Below, one piece after another: positions 48,047-58,154 of a stretch of DNA of 64,000 nt; the first letter of the stretch is position 1; every line of letters begins with the position of its first letter. Made by a program: the position numbers and the translations under genes. Source of the DNA: Deltaproteobacteria bacterium HGW-Deltaproteobacteria-2 (GTDB lineage Bacteria; Desulfobacterota; Syntrophia; Syntrophales; Smithellaceae). The notes beneath the pieces were generated by a model, which saw nothing but the letters and a program-made list of their open reading frames with translations, was not told the DNA's origin and did no database searches. The stretch lies in the NCBI GenBank assembly GCA_002840505.1, contig PHBC01000001.1, positions 257,767 to 321,766 of the forward strand, read 5' to 3'.

Positions 48047-48778
48047 ATGAAAGCAAAAAAACACGACGAATCATCTTACGGCGATTTAATAGTAGATATC
48101 GGGTTTCTTTTTATTAACAAGCTCTACAAAGTGGGAACGCTTGAGAAATCCGGTAAAGAAAATTTGATTGTCAATGTATCGGCCTTTGATTGTACTACTT
48201 TGGTGGAAACTGTTCTTGCACTTGCCCAATGCGTCACTGCCGGGAATATTTCAAAGCATGAATTCCGGAAAAATCTAAAATCAATACGTTATCGCCATGG
48301 GAAGATTGATGGCTACTCTTCGCGCCTGCATTACTTCACTGATTGGTTACGCGATAATGAAAAAAAGGGAATTTTAACTGACGTGTCTAGTAGTCTTGGC
48401 GGCAAACCTCAACAAAAAAAAATAAATTTCATGACTGTTCATCGTGAATTGTATCCTGCATTGCAAAACAAAGCGCAACTTGCCAGAATGGCATCGATTG
48501 AAAAGATACTTTCCCGAAAAGCTTTCTCTGTAATTGAAAAAGATAAAGTAACCACGCAAAAATCAAAAATATATAATGGCGATATCATTGCCTTTACCAC
48601 AAATCAGGAAGGACTGGACGTTGCACACCTGGGCTTTGCCTTATGGCAGGGGAAAAGCCTGCGCCTGCTTCACGCCTCAAGCAAGGAAGGAGCAGTGGTC
48701 ATCTCGAAACAAAATCTCGTTGCCTATCTGAAATCCAATAAAAAATTTGCCGGCATCATCGTCGCCCGCCCATTATAA
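48047..48778 (+). CDS. DUF1460 family NlpC/P60-like amidase
   Basis: 243 residues. FDCTTLVETVLALA carries the candidate catalytic Cys, and VAHLGFALWQGKSLRLLHAS the catalytic His with following segment, as in DUF1460 proteins, which have an NlpC/P60 fold and cleave muropeptides. IRYRHGKIDGYSSRLHYFTDW is also typical. No signal peptide is visible, which suggests action on muropeptides in the cytoplasm. It belongs to the set of peptidoglycan-salvage candidates spread over 48-62 kb. Confidence 0.82.
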   Translation: MKAKKHDESSYGDLIVDIGFLFINKLYKVGTLEKSGKENLIVNVSAFDCTTLVETVLALAQCVTAGNISKHEFRKNLKSIRYRHGKIDGYSSRLHYFTDWLRDNEKKGILTDVSSSLGGKPQQKKINFMTVHRELYPALQNKAQLARMASIEKILSRKAFSVIEKDKVTTQKSKIYNGDIIAFTTNQEGLDVAHLGFALWQGKSLRLLHASSKEGAVVISKQNLVAYLKSNKKFAGIIVARPL

Positions 48779-48815
48779 TTACGACTTTAAATATATCTAA
48801 ACATTCATCGCATAT

Positions 48816-48955
48816 AATAATTTATTTTCAAAAGTATACCGCGGCGGCCAAGAGGAAGCTCCCCCGCATACGCGGGGCAGGATCCGGCGTATTTTTTTAT
48901 ACGTCGAGGAAGCTGACGATGCAGTCAACAAAGGCAGGCGAATGAAAATATTATT
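48816..48955. repeat. Inverted-repeat element, copy 3, next to copy 4
   Basis: Interior AAAAGTATACCGCGGCGGCC shares its start with copy 1. It continues through a CCCCCGCATACGCGGGG hairpin, GGCGTATTTTTTTATACG, GAGGAAGCTGACGATGC and CAACAAAGGCAGGCGAATGA. The ends are imperfect inverted repeats (AATAATTTATTTTCA and, from the other strand, AATAATATTTTCA). It touches copy 4 at 48953. Confidence 0.65.
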
Positions 48956-49078
48956 CCGATTTCAGATCAAAGATGATAGCAAGGCGGAGAGGAAGAAGCT
49001 CCGCAGGCATATATGTTAATATGTCGAGGAGCTGATGACGAATCCAACGAAGATAGCGCTTTGATGTGAAATCGGAAT
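48953..49078. repeat. 126-bp inverted-repeat element, copy 4
   Basis: Ends ATTCCGATTTCAGATCAAAG and, on the opposite strand, ATTCCGATTTCACATCAAAG: 19 of 20 bases agree. The interior has AAGGCGGAGAGGAAGAAGC, a central CATATATGTTAATATG and GAGGAGCTGATGACG. The last base, 49078, is also the final base of the stop codon of the M15 peptidase gene, as with copy 2 and lolA. Confidence 0.8.
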
Positions 49079-49632
49079 CAGGGTTTCTCGAAATGATGAT
49101 AGTCCTTCGGTTGTTCAAAGTTACCGCCCCAGTGCCAGCCTCGCTTGAGAAATTCCTGGACGATAGGGTTGTCGGCCATAAATGTTCCCCTTTCTTCCGG
49201 CAGGTATTTTGCGCCGGAAGGTGCAACAACTCCGTTGGGATAGATAACCGGATTTTGTACCGGATTGATATCCACGGCTTTACCAAGTGAATGCATGGAT
49301 AATTTTGTCGTTCCTTCTATAACCCTGAAATTGAAAGATGAAGAATTATTGTCCGCCATGGAATTATGATCATTCCATTGATAAGCGACTATGGGGATAA
49401 CTTTTCCAACAGGGAATAAAATCTTTTCAATAAGGTTAAATATGTCATAAACATCATCTTCCAGTTCCCGGTTGACGATAATCTGTCCCTGATGCTTTCT
49501 GCCGTCAAAAGAATAGTAGCAGACATCTATCATTGATAAGAGATCGATAATCTCCAGTGGCGCATTTATTCCTTCTATCGCTTCGGAAAAGCTCATCGAG
49601 CTGTCTATAATTATATCTTCGGTAAAAAACAT
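49078..49632 (-). CDS. M15-family peptidase (D-Ala-D-Ala carboxypeptidase/endolysin type)
   Basis: 184 residues from ATG 49632, which has AAAGGA 8 nt upstream (an in-frame GTG at 49638 overlaps the previous stop). The zinc-site pattern is H-x6-D in MHSLGKAVDINPVQNP, plus WHWGGNFEQPKDYHHFEK with the H-x-H ligand and catalytic Glu nearby. This is the M15 subgroup of L,D- or D,D-peptidases cutting peptidoglycan peptides. No signal peptide. It is coupled to the GT2-DUF4922 gene. Confidence 0.82.
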   Translation of the reverse strand: MFFTEDIIIDSSMSFSEAIEGINAPLEIIDLLSMIDVCYYSFDGRKHQGQIIVNRELEDDVYDIFNLIEKILFPVGKVIPIVAYQWNDHNSMADNNSSSFNFRVIEGTTKLSMHSLGKAVDINPVQNPVIYPNGVVAPSGAKYLPEERGTFMADNPIVQEFLKRGWHWGGNFEQPKDYHHFEKP

Positions 49633-49637
49633 TTTCA

Positions 49638-52040
49638 CTATCCTTTTACAATTTCTTTAATTATTGAATTCATCACATTCTCCGGTAGTGATACTTCGCT
49701 GTAAATTTCGCGAATGGCATTATAATCCAGTTGATTGTAATTATCCAGAAGCGGCGTGATTACAAATCCTGCCATATCAACGGCACCCGGAGAAATAAAT
49801 ATTCTATCTTTGCCTTCTGCAAAATAGGAATTCGGACGGTGTTTCTGACGCAGGAAGACAGCCAACCTCCAGCGTTTACCTGAATAGTCGCAAATGATAT
49901 TTAACTTCGGTTCATCATTTATCTTAAGTATTCTTTGCGCTACTGTTAGTAAATTAAAAAATTGTTCGCTTAATTTTTTCGCATTTTTTGCTTCCAACAG
50001 AATTACGGAACGGTCAAAAATTTCCCACCGGCTGTATCTTACATAAGAATTTTCTTTAACCGTCGACAGCTTTTTAAATTCCCGGAAGAAAGGAAGGCCG
50101 CTTTTTGGAACCGCCTGAAAATGCAGATGATCGGGTGCGGATGCGCCGCAGGCCGGACCGTTGTAAAGGATAGCATATTCCGACGAAAAATCGTCAGCCA
50201 ACTGCAAAAGAGAAAGCAGAGAGGATGCTATCTTCTGTGGTTCGTGTTTAATCGCTACTATTGTAAAATGATTTATAAAAATCGGCGCCGGATTACAAAG
50301 AATTAAATATTTGTTTCTGTATAAAATTCCTTTCTGCTCCACTGGAATATTTTCATGACATAAAAAGCAATGTCTTTTCTTAATTGACTCTGCATCAACC
50401 GCGGCTCCGCTGCTTATAGCGCGGGCGGAATTGTATTGCAGATAAGCTTTATATTTCCCTGATAGCTTTCTATTATTAACGGCATTTAAGTCACGGCAGG
50501 CATCGGCTAGTCGTGGCCAGTTTTTCTTTTGCGAATCATAAAGACTTTGGCAAAGCAAGGCCAACGATAAACCTTTTCCTCCATCAAATTCGGCAAAAAT
50601 TCCTTCCTTGTTGAAAAAAGGTTCTTCTTTACCGGCTGATCTTCTGGCCCCAATTTCCGTTGTGCGCAGCTTATCTTTATAAAAATCATTGGCGTTTTTT
50701 TTCTCCATAGAAAGTCGGGCGTCCGTGTTGTTCTTCCAGCGACGACAGAGATATAGGCTGTCATAAATTCTTCCGACTTTATATTCACGAGTAACCCTCA
50801 GAGCCACAGCGTAATCCTCGCCGTAACTGACATTGGGAAATCCTATCCGGCGAATCACGGAAGCATCGAAAGCGCGGGGTGCTCCCATACCGTTGACACG
50901 CAACAAATTATTGTGTCCATTAGCCTGCGTCCATTCTTTGTGGTTAATAATCCCCGGCGGAATCTTTTTTAGTCTCTCATTGACAATCGTGTAAGAGCCC
51001 ACAACCATTGCGTTTCGGCCCCGGCGCAGAGTGTTCACGATTTTTTGCAGTGTTTGCGGTGAGCTGTATAGATCATCGGAATCGAGTTGAACAACATAAC
51101 GTCCGCAGTACTTCGAATAGATTGCTTCATTCCAGCAGCCACCGATGCCAAGGTCGCGTCTCGTGGGAATAATATGATGGACATGGGGATATTTTGCCGC
51201 GAATTTTTTCAAAATACCCGTGGTATCGTCCGTGGAATGATTGTCCACAACGATAATATTGAATGGAAAATCGGTTTTTTGTTCCAAGGCACTGGTCAGC
51301 GCGGCGGCAATCGTCTTTTTACGATTGAGCACGGGAATGACGATGCTGGAGTTCCACTGCAAGTCATCCTGTCCTTTATTCACGCTTTTTGTACGTGGAG
51401 GCAGATATGCTCCGATGCGCTTCAGGTGATCTGTTGCTATCTTTTCGAGCTTTTTTTGACGAATCAAATTTTCTTTAGCAACGTAAGCAAAATGCGCCTC
51501 TGTTTGCCTACCGGATTTTTTTATCTTTTTTTTATTTTCCGTGGATACAGTGTACAGAAATTCCGGTACGTGAACTATTTTATGGTCAGTGGAAATTTTC
51601 AGACGCAAATCGTAAAAAGCCGCATCCTCATCAGAAGGCAGCGAGCCGTATTTTTGCAGACTTGATTTGATTGCGGCACAAGAAAATAAAAAAAGATGTC
51701 CGAAATTAAAATCGTCGCGAATACTGCCCGCCTGATAATCTATAAGCGGATGTTCAACCAGCCTATTTCCGTCGCGCAAAATAAAATCTGAATAAATCTT
51801 GCCTGCTTGATTTGTTTCGGCAGCGCTAACGAATTCGCGCAAAGACAATTTATCAATAATAATCTTTGGGTCGGCATCAATTACCAGTAAATATTTGCTT
51901 GACAATTTTTTCAGGAATAAAGAAAGATTTTTTGTTTCCTGGACATCATGCGCGCCGGACCGCCAGACGCTTAGCGCCTCCTTTGCGTCATTGACGGGCA
52001 GAAGAAAGAATCGGCCGAATTTTCTAACTGAAGGCGTCAT
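49638..52040 (-). CDS. GT2 glycosyltransferase fused to a HIT-like DUF4922 domain
   Basis: 800 residues. The N-terminal ~210 residues are a degraded GT2-like region (KYLLVIDADPK). A full GT2 domain (about 228-460) has SSIVIPVLNRKKTIAAALTS, VVDNHSTDDTT and QLDSDDLYS. A helical linker with an HCFLCHENIP Cys pair (about 560-575) leads to a HIT-like phosphorylase domain with GASAPDHLHFQAVP, matching DUF4922. The DUF4922 part resembles ATP adenylyltransferase/GDP-sugar phosphorylases. The fusion of a sugar transferase and sugar-nucleotide phosphorylase is odd. In Bacteroidetes, from memory, DUF4922 is found near SpoIID proteins, as here. Confidence 0.72.
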   Translation of the reverse strand: MTPSVRKFGRFFLLPVNDAKEALSVWRSGAHDVQETKNLSLFLKKLSSKYLLVIDADPKIIIDKLSLREFVSAAETNQAGKIYSDFILRDGNRLVEHPLIDYQAGSIRDDFNFGHLFLFSCAAIKSSLQKYGSLPSDEDAAFYDLRLKISTDHKIVHVPEFLYTVSTENKKKIKKSGRQTEAHFAYVAKENLIRQKKLEKIATDHLKRIGAYLPPRTKSVNKGQDDLQWNSSIVIPVLNRKKTIAAALTSALEQKTDFPFNIIVVDNHSTDDTTGILKKFAAKYPHVHHIIPTRRDLGIGGCWNEAIYSKYCGRYVVQLDSDDLYSSPQTLQKIVNTLRRGRNAMVVGSYTIVNERLKKIPPGIINHKEWTQANGHNNLLRVNGMGAPRAFDASVIRRIGFPNVSYGEDYAVALRVTREYKVGRIYDSLYLCRRWKNNTDARLSMEKKNANDFYKDKLRTTEIGARRSAGKEEPFFNKEGIFAEFDGGKGLSLALLCQSLYDSQKKNWPRLADACRDLNAVNNRKLSGKYKAYLQYNSARAISSGAAVDAESIKKRHCFLCHENIPVEQKGILYRNKYLILCNPAPIFINHFTIVAIKHEPQKIASSLLSLLQLADDFSSEYAILYNGPACGASAPDHLHFQAVPKSGLPFFREFKKLSTVKENSYVRYSRWEIFDRSVILLEAKNAKKLSEQFFNLLTVAQRILKINDEPKLNIICDYSGKRWRLAVFLRQKHRPNSYFAEGKDRIFISPGAVDMAGFVITPLLDNYNQLDYNAIREIYSEVSLPENVMNSIIKEIVKG

Positions 52041-52261
52041 GTTTAAAATAATTTAATCAATTAAATTAGCTCGCGTTATCACTCTCCACGAGAAATTACA
52101 TGTCACTTCGAACCCAGTTTTATCGCGGTGAGAAGTCTTATTTTATAATTGTTTAAGATTCCTCATCCCGACACGTCGTGATTTACCCTAAAGGGCACTA
52201 TGCAGAATGACATTCTTTAATGTTATGAGTCAGTCTGCACACCGGTGTGACATTAATGAAG

Positions 52262-52798
52262 TTAAAATCCTGACATCATCAGGTTAAAGGTTTTTTCCGC
52301 CAAGTCATTGGCCAGCTTCATCAGAGCTTGTTTTCTGGTTGTGGGAAGCAGATTAATATCATCGTTGAGCTTATAATCAACCGATTGTGTCATGTTCTTC
52401 GCGCTCCAGATTACTTTGCCGTTTGAATTATCCTGAAAAACAACTTCTATGATAACCGCCGCCCGTTCTTCGGCTGCAAGACCATCTTTTATATATGAAA
52501 GCGGTGATGTATTAAGATTAAGAATTTTACCCCTTACTACCGCGTCCGCACCCTCCGCACTGGACGCGATTTTAAAACGGCTATTTTGAATAAACTGATT
52601 AATAAAAGCTGTCCTGACGTAATTTTCTATTTCCGCCTGCGCTGTTTTGTTGTCAAATGATTCCACGTAAACTTTTTGAATACGGTTATCTATTGACTCT
52701 CCACGTGATGTAAATGAATAGCCACACCCAAACAGGCAAGCAAACAAAAAACAAATAAAAGCGACTTTAATTTTCAAATGATTTTTCCTTTTTATCAT
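52262..52798 (-). CDS. lptE: LptE, LPS-assembly lipoprotein
   Basis: Outer-membrane partner of LptD. 178 residues with signal peptide and lipobox LFGC (Cys25), then GYSFTSRGESIDNRIQKVYV, the typical LptE start after the anchor, and a two-layer fold ending ALMKLANDLAEKTFNLMM. Its place behind leuS is the usual one in Proteobacteria. The organism should therefore carry lipopolysaccharide. Confidence 0.85.
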   Translation of the reverse strand: MIKRKNHLKIKVAFICFLFACLFGCGYSFTSRGESIDNRIQKVYVESFDNKTAQAEIENYVRTAFINQFIQNSRFKIASSAEGADAVVRGKILNLNTSPLSYIKDGLAAEERAAVIIEVVFQDNSNGKVIWSAKNMTQSVDYKLNDDINLLPTTRKQALMKLANDLAEKTFNLMMSGF

Positions 52799-52836
52799 AA
52801 TAACACCACTCGTATCTTTGCAAAACTGTACCTCAA

Positions 52837-52928
52837 GTCATTTCGAGGAGTCCCGATGTATCGGGACGACGAGAAATCTTTATTTTATGTCATTAACTTA
52901 TAAGATTTCTCCCTTCGGTCGAAATGAC
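52837..52928. repeat. GTCATTTCGA-type inverted-repeat element between leuS and lptE
   Basis: Perfect 10-bp terminal inverted repeats GTCATTTCGA / TCGAAATGAC enclose an inner TCCCGATGTATCGGGA hairpin and a second GAGAAATCT/AGATTTCTC pair. Another copy is at 58081. Widespread repeats of this kind often lie between co-directed genes. Confidence 0.75.
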
Positions 52929-52968
52929 AAATCGATAATAGTGCAAAGGTCTCACCATTATTTTGTTA

Positions 52969-55545
52969 TTAACCGACAACAATATTGACCAGCTTTTTAG
53001 GTACGTAAATAACCTTCTTTATTTGTGTCCCCTCGGTCATGGCCTTGATTTTTTCATCAGCCAACGCGTTTGCTTTGATTTTCTCCGGGTCCTCATCCAC
53101 AGCCACAGTCATCCTGCTGCGCAGTTTTCCGTTAATCTGCACGACGATTGTCATCTCTTCTTCACTGGCAATCGCCGGATCAAATTCCGGCCACGCAATA
53201 TTGGCAGCCAGATCTTTATGACCAAGCAACTGCCAGAGTTCTTCCGTGATGTGCGGCACAATCGGCACCAGCAAAATTATGGCGGCCTCCAGCGCTTCTC
53301 TCACAGTAGACAGCGCCACTTTATCATCGCTGTCGGGACGTTTAGTGTGATAGACAGTATTTACTAACTCCATTACCGCGCTGATGGCCGTGTTGAAATG
53401 AAAACGGTCTTCGATATCAACGGTCACTTTACGGATAGTCTGGTGGGTTTTGCGCCGCAACGCCTTTAACTCACCTTCCAGTTCAAAGGCACCGGACAGA
53501 GGTGCAACAGGCTTTATGTCTTCAAGATATTCTTCAACGATGCGCCACAGACGACTGAGAAAGCGGAAAGAGCCTTCCACACCTTGATCGCTCCATTCCA
53601 GATCCTTCTCCGGCGGCGCCGCAAACAGACAAAATATTCGTGCCGTATCGGCTCCGTAGGTTTTTATCAGATAATCGGGATCGATAACATTCTTCAGCGA
53701 TTTGGACATTTTTTCGGTCTTGCCGATAATTATTTCCTGTCCGCAGATGCGGCATTTGCCATCCGCCACCTGCTCAGGGAAAAGATATCCGTGTTCTTTG
53801 CATTTCATCGTCTCTTTGCAGACCATGCCCTGCGTCAGCAGATTGGTGAAGGGCTCGTCCACGCCGATCACGCCAAAATCGCGCAGGACTTTAGTGTAAA
53901 AGCGCGAGTAAAGCAGATGCAAAATGGCATGTTCAATGCCGCCGATGTACTGATCAACCGGCATCCAGTAATCAAGTTTCTTGCGGTCGAGACCGGGCTT
54001 GGTGTCGCAATCAGGACAGCAGAAGCGATCGAAATACCACGAAGATTCCACGAACGTATCCATCGTGTCCGTCTCGCGAACGGCTTTACCACCGCACTTG
54101 GGGCAGGTCGTATTGACAAATTCGGGAAGCGACGCGAGCGGCGAACCACCTTCGGTGCTTAATTTAACATTTTCCGGCAGTATGACAGGCAGATTCTTTT
54201 CATCAACCGGAACGATGCCGCATTTAGCGCAGTTAATCATGGGAATCGGCGCGCCCCAGTATCGCTGACGGGAGATGCCCCAATCGCGCAAGCGGTACTG
54301 GATGGTGCGTTTGCCCTTCCTTTCTTTTTCCAGAAAATCAGCGATAGCTTCCAAAACCTTGGTGTTTTCCATTCCATCAAATTGTCCGGAGTTAACAAGG
54401 ACTCCTTCATCAACGTAAGCTTCTGTCATCATCGCCGGATCGAGCATTCTGTCTTTCGGAGAAATGACCACAATCAGCGGCAGATTGAATTTTTTGGCAA
54501 ATTCGAAGTCACGCTGATCGTGTGTGGGCACAGCCATGACACAGCCGGTGCCGTAATCGGCCAGAACGAAATTGGCCGCGTAAATCGGCATTTCCTTCCC
54601 TGTTAAAGGATTTTTACAATAGGCATCTAGAAACATGCCTTCCTTTTCATAATATTCGGAAGTCCGCATCAGCTTATCCTGCTTTTTGACTTTTTCGACA
54701 AACTGCAGGACCTCTTTTTCAATGGCCTTGCCCTTGCTTAATTGCATAACCAGCGGATGTTCCGCAGCAACCAGCATGAAGGTCGCTCCGAAGAGTGTAT
54801 CCTGACGCGTGGTGAATACCTTGATGGCACTGTTGCCATCGGCCATTGGAAAATCCACTTCACAGCCGTAGCTTTTGCCGATCCAGTTTTTCTGCATTGT
54901 CATAACGCGTTCCGGCCAGCCGGGCAGTTTGTCGCAGTAGTCCAGCAGTTCTTCGATATAGGCCGTGATCTTGAAAAACCACTGATCCAGCACCTTCTCC
55001 TGCACTTCCGTGCCGCAGCGCCAGCACTGGCCGCCTTCCACCTGCTCATTGGCGAGCACCGTGTCGCATTGGGTGCAGAAATTAACTGTGGAGCGTTTTT
55101 TGTAAGCCAGACCTTTTTCATACATCCAGATAAAAAAGAGCTGTTCCCAGCGGTAGTATTTCGGCTCGCAGGTGGCGATTTCCCGGTCCCAGTCATAGCT
55201 AAAGCCCATGCGCTTGAGCTGCTTTTTCATGTGATCGATATTTTCGTGCGTCCACTTCGATGGATGAATTTTATGTTCGATAGCGGCGTTTTCCGCGGGC
55301 AGGCCGAAGGCGTCCCAGCCCATCGGGTGCAGAACATTGAAACCTTTCATTCGCTTGTAACGCGCCACGACATCGCCGATGGTGTAATTACGGACATGGC
55401 CGATATGAATTTTGCCGGAAGGATATGGAAACATCTCCAGCAGATAATATTTTTTCTTTTGCGGGTCTTCGGTAACCTTGAAGGACTTTTCATCCTCCCA
55501 TTTTTTCTGCCATTTTTCTTCAATTGTGATTGGTTCGTACTTCAT
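52969..55545 (-). CDS. leuS: LeuS, leucyl-tRNA synthetase
   Basis: Class Ia aminoacyl-tRNA synthetase. 858 residues, full length. HIGH (47-50) and KMSKS (about 617-621, [12 protein letters not shown]) are intact. The editing domain (about 225-420) has [15 protein letters not shown], and four Cys pairs of zinc-type form FCTQCDTV and CWRCG, plus CAKCG and CPKCGGKA. It is followed by lptE after a 170-bp gap that holds a repeat element. Confidence 0.97.
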   Translation of the reverse strand: MKYEPITIEEKWQKKWEDEKSFKVTEDPQKKKYYLLEMFPYPSGKIHIGHVRNYTIGDVVARYKRMKGFNVLHPMGWDAFGLPAENAAIEHKIHPSKWTHENIDHMKKQLKRMGFSYDWDREIATCEPKYYRWEQLFFIWMYEKGLAYKKRSTVNFCTQCDTVLANEQVEGGQCWRCGTEVQEKVLDQWFFKITAYIEELLDYCDKLPGWPERVMTMQKNWIGKSYGCEVDFPMADGNSAIKVFTTRQDTLFGATFMLVAAEHPLVMQLSKGKAIEKEVLQFVEKVKKQDKLMRTSEYYEKEGMFLDAYCKNPLTGKEMPIYAANFVLADYGTGCVMAVPTHDQRDFEFAKKFNLPLIVVISPKDRMLDPAMMTEAYVDEGVLVNSGQFDGMENTKVLEAIADFLEKERKGKRTIQYRLRDWGISRQRYWGAPIPMINCAKCGIVPVDEKNLPVILPENVKLSTEGGSPLASLPEFVNTTCPKCGGKAVRETDTMDTFVESSWYFDRFCCPDCDTKPGLDRKKLDYWMPVDQYIGGIEHAILHLLYSRFYTKVLRDFGVIGVDEPFTNLLTQGMVCKETMKCKEHGYLFPEQVADGKCRICGQEIIIGKTEKMSKSLKNVIDPDYLIKTYGADTARIFCLFAAPPEKDLEWSDQGVEGSFRFLSRLWRIVEEYLEDIKPVAPLSGAFELEGELKALRRKTHQTIRKVTVDIEDRFHFNTAISAVMELVNTVYHTKRPDSDDKVALSTVREALEAAIILLVPIVPHITEELWQLLGHKDLAANIAWPEFDPAIASEEEMTIVVQINGKLRSRMTVAVDEDPEKIKANALADEKIKAMTEGTQIKKVIYVPKKLVNIVVG

Positions 55546-55960
55546 TTTAAAAATCTCTCCGGATTGTGAATATTGATGATTTGCTTAACATATCGGAATG
55601 ATGAGCGCAATGCCTTTGTCGAAAGGAAATTATTTCAAATTGATATTATTTATTTGAAATGAAGCGAAAAGGGATTATTGTATGATAATTTTTGCATATA
55701 CCATCAAACGTGCCACCAAACGAAAAAAATCGCTATCTGAAACTTGGCGCCTTCTGGCTGTCAAAGAAAGGCACAGGCTTTCGCACCGAGCCTCTTATTG
55801 ACAATGACCGTAATGATATTGACAGCCAAACCCAGTCTTGTTATAAGCGTCCAATAAGTAAGTTCTTATATACTTTACATCATGCAATTTTATTACCGCC
55901 GACGTGTTGCTGCGGCTGCTGATATAAAAAAATACATCCATAAAGGAAGCAACTGACGCC
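55546..55960. other. 415-bp region upstream of leuS and the hypothetical gene at 55961
   Basis: Divergent intergenic region. It holds a hairpin ATTTCAAAT / ATTTGAAAT (55632-55640 and 55652-55660). A 76-codon frame (55692-55922) has no ribosome site and no recognised protein, so I do not call it. No promoter stands out. Confidence 0.5.
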
Positions 55961-56782
55961 ATGAAACCCATTTACCGTTTATTGACAATAGAAACCGTCT
56001 TGGCGATACTTTTCATTCTCTCCTCTTTGGTATTTTTCAACTCGGACACCTTTGCCCGCATTGCTGATGAAATTGCCGCTAAGACCGACGGTAAATCGCC
56101 AGTGATCAATGCCACCATTACAGACTATGGCACGTTCATGAACGGAGTGAAAAACCGAAAGTGGCTGTCGGTTCGACCGCTTCTGGATAATTGGACCGGT
56201 TTCGTGGCGGTAAAAAATACTGGAACCACCTTTATCGACCACTTTACACTCACTTTTTCTTGTCCCATGAAAGACTCAGATGCCCTCCGCATCGACCTGG
56301 TTTCGCCCGCCATGCCGTCCTGGATGTGGAAGCCTTTTGCCGGCGACCTGCTCAGCTTGTGCACCCGAGATATGCTCTTTACGGTTAAAGACGGCAGCCT
56401 AAAAATCTGTGACGCCACATCCGGCACACCGATCGCGGTGACCCGGTTGATTTCTTCCAGATTATTGGGGTCGGCCGGACTGGCCCCGGGACAAGCCGTG
56501 ATGGTTGAATACACGGAACCCTACGACAAATGTATGGAGGGTTTTGTGAACAGTATCGCGACAAGAAAAAAAATGGTTATCGAGACTAAAATCACGAACA
56601 GGGAAAACAACGTGATGCAATTGACCATGAAAAATTTTAAAATCACCTTCCTGACCTTTGACCAAATTGTGGCCGACATCACTTTCCGGGGATGTGGCGA
56701 ATATGGTAGCTGCGATCTGAAGCTTTCCATAGACGGAAAGCTGATGGATTCGGCACCGTGGATTCAATATGAATGGAAATGA
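55961..56782 (+). CDS. Membrane-anchored protein of unknown function
   Basis: 273 residues. One N-terminal membrane helix or uncleaved signal (about 8-27, IETVLAILFILSSLVFF), then a mostly beta region with five Cys residues, including CGEYGSCDL near the C-terminus. AAGGAAG lies about 9 nt before the ATG. No family is recognised. It is slightly GC-richer than its neighbours and stands alone, so horizontal origin is possible. Orientation is opposite to leuS. Confidence 0.6.
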   Translation: MKPIYRLLTIETVLAILFILSSLVFFNSDTFARIADEIAAKTDGKSPVINATITDYGTFMNGVKNRKWLSVRPLLDNWTGFVAVKNTGTTFIDHFTLTFSCPMKDSDALRIDLVSPAMPSWMWKPFAGDLLSLCTRDMLFTVKDGSLKICDATSGTPIAVTRLISSRLLGSAGLAPGQAVMVEYTEPYDKCMEGFVNSIATRKKMVIETKITNRENNVMQLTMKNFKITFLTFDQIVADITFRGCGEYGSCDLKLSIDGKLMDSAPWIQYEWK

Positions 56783-57072
56783 ATGAGCGCAGTGGCTTTA
56801 TCGAAAGCACAGCACGAATTGATAATTTTACAAAGCAAACACCATCAACTCATCTTCAAACAAATCATTTGTTTCATGCTTTAGACATTAACCCAAAATC
56901 ACCTTTCTGGAAAAGCGGGATCCCGACTGGAAAATGTCAGCCGGCAAAAACCTGCCTGATTTTCTGAACGATTCTTTTTAAAAAGCCGCCCTGGACCATA
57001 TTAGGGGAATTCAGGCGACAGTATACTTAATTATTCATCACGATAGTAATTATATTTTAAGTCCTAAATTTT

Positions 57073-58065
57073 CTAATAATTTCTCCGGGCGAGGATTGTT
57101 TCACATTCAATTGCCAGATCGTTGAGCGTTTCCAGGCCGCTTACGTTATCGACGGCCGTGAGTAAGTTCTCCAGGCCATTGCCGATATGCCCAAGAAAAG
57201 CCGGTTTATTTTTTTTGAGGCCGAGAAAACCGTAAGCACCCAGTGCCTGCAAAAGCCGTTGTACCGATCCCATCCAAAAATTATGGATAAATTCATCATG
57301 GCTGTATGAAAGATTCATCAGCTCATAATAAAAATCTAACAACTCTTTTCTTTCTTCGTCAGTAAAGGTGACGTAAGGATCGCAGAGCAGCGAGCCAAGA
57401 TCATAAAAAAGGCATCCTTCGCGCATCCCCTGAAAATCAATCAATACCGGTCTTTCGTTTTTAATCATGATGTTTTGCGATTGAAAATCTCGGTGAATCA
57501 GACAGGGCTCAATTTTTTGCAGGCGGGCGGACAGCGCGTCCAGTTCTTTCATCAACTTTGCGGCGTCCGATGATGAAAGTTTTATCTTGCAGACTTCCCC
57601 GACAAGATTCTCCAGAAAATAGTCATGCTCCCATTTATAGAGTCTGGGGCCGTAACCCTCGGACAATTTTACATCCGCGGGAATCGATTTCAGATCAAAG
57701 GAATGCAGACGGTAAATTTGCGTGAGTGCCTGAAAATAATAATCGCGTCTTTCCTCCCAGGACTCAAATCTGAGCGACCACAAATCAACTTCGCCTAAAT
57801 CTTCAATCAGGATAAAATGCTTTGAGATGTCCTGTGTGATAATCCGCGGTACATTCATATCCAGCGATGCCATGAATTTATTGATGCCGGCCCAGTGGGC
57901 GTTTTCTGCAACGTCATCGCCGTAATGCATAAAAACAAAACTGTCTCCATGAGGTAAAGACACCCTGAAAAATTGGCGGTCGGAACCGCCCTTCTTGATC
58001 GGCTCAAGCTTGAAATCAGCCTTGCCCAGATGTTGAGTTAAAAATTTTTGTATTTCTTTATGCAT
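57073..58065 (-). CDS. amgK: AmgK-like anomeric MurNAc/GlcNAc kinase
   Basis: Phosphorylates MurNAc at C1 in cell-wall recycling. 330 residues of the aminoglycoside-phosphotransferase fold: CLIHRDFQSQNIMI carries the catalytic Asp and metal-binding Asn, and VLIDFQGMREG the second Asp. GGSDRQFFRVSL fits the nucleotide loop of AmgK. The gene directly before it in transcription order is MurU, the partner of AmgK in Pseudomonas, which strengthens the call. Other sugar kinases of this fold cannot be excluded. Confidence 0.8.
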   Translation of the reverse strand: MHKEIQKFLTQHLGKADFKLEPIKKGGSDRQFFRVSLPHGDSFVFMHYGDDVAENAHWAGINKFMASLDMNVPRIITQDISKHFILIEDLGEVDLWSLRFESWEERRDYYFQALTQIYRLHSFDLKSIPADVKLSEGYGPRLYKWEHDYFLENLVGEVCKIKLSSSDAAKLMKELDALSARLQKIEPCLIHRDFQSQNIMIKNERPVLIDFQGMREGCLFYDLGSLLCDPYVTFTDEERKELLDFYYELMNLSYSHDEFIHNFWMGSVQRLLQALGAYGFLGLKKNKPAFLGHIGNGLENLLTAVDNVSGLETLNDLAIECETILARRNY

Positions 58066-58080
58066 AGATTGCCATGTTTA

Positions 58081-58153
58081 TGTCATGTCGAACCGCAGGG
58101 AGACATCTTGTTTAAAAAAAAGATTTCTCGTCTCTGCGTTCCTCGAAATGACA
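58081..58153. repeat. GTCATTTCGA-type inverted-repeat element between murU and amgK
   Basis: TGTCATGTCGA (58081-58091) and TCGAAATGACA (58143-58153) are inverted repeats with one mismatch. The interior has AGATTTCTCGTC as in the copy at 52837. It lies in the gap between two genes likely transcribed together. Confidence 0.72.
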
Positions 58154-58154
58154 A

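Noticed and set aside
55692-55922. 76-codon frame before the gene at 55961
   Set aside because: No ribosome site, no recognised family, and composition that changes midway.
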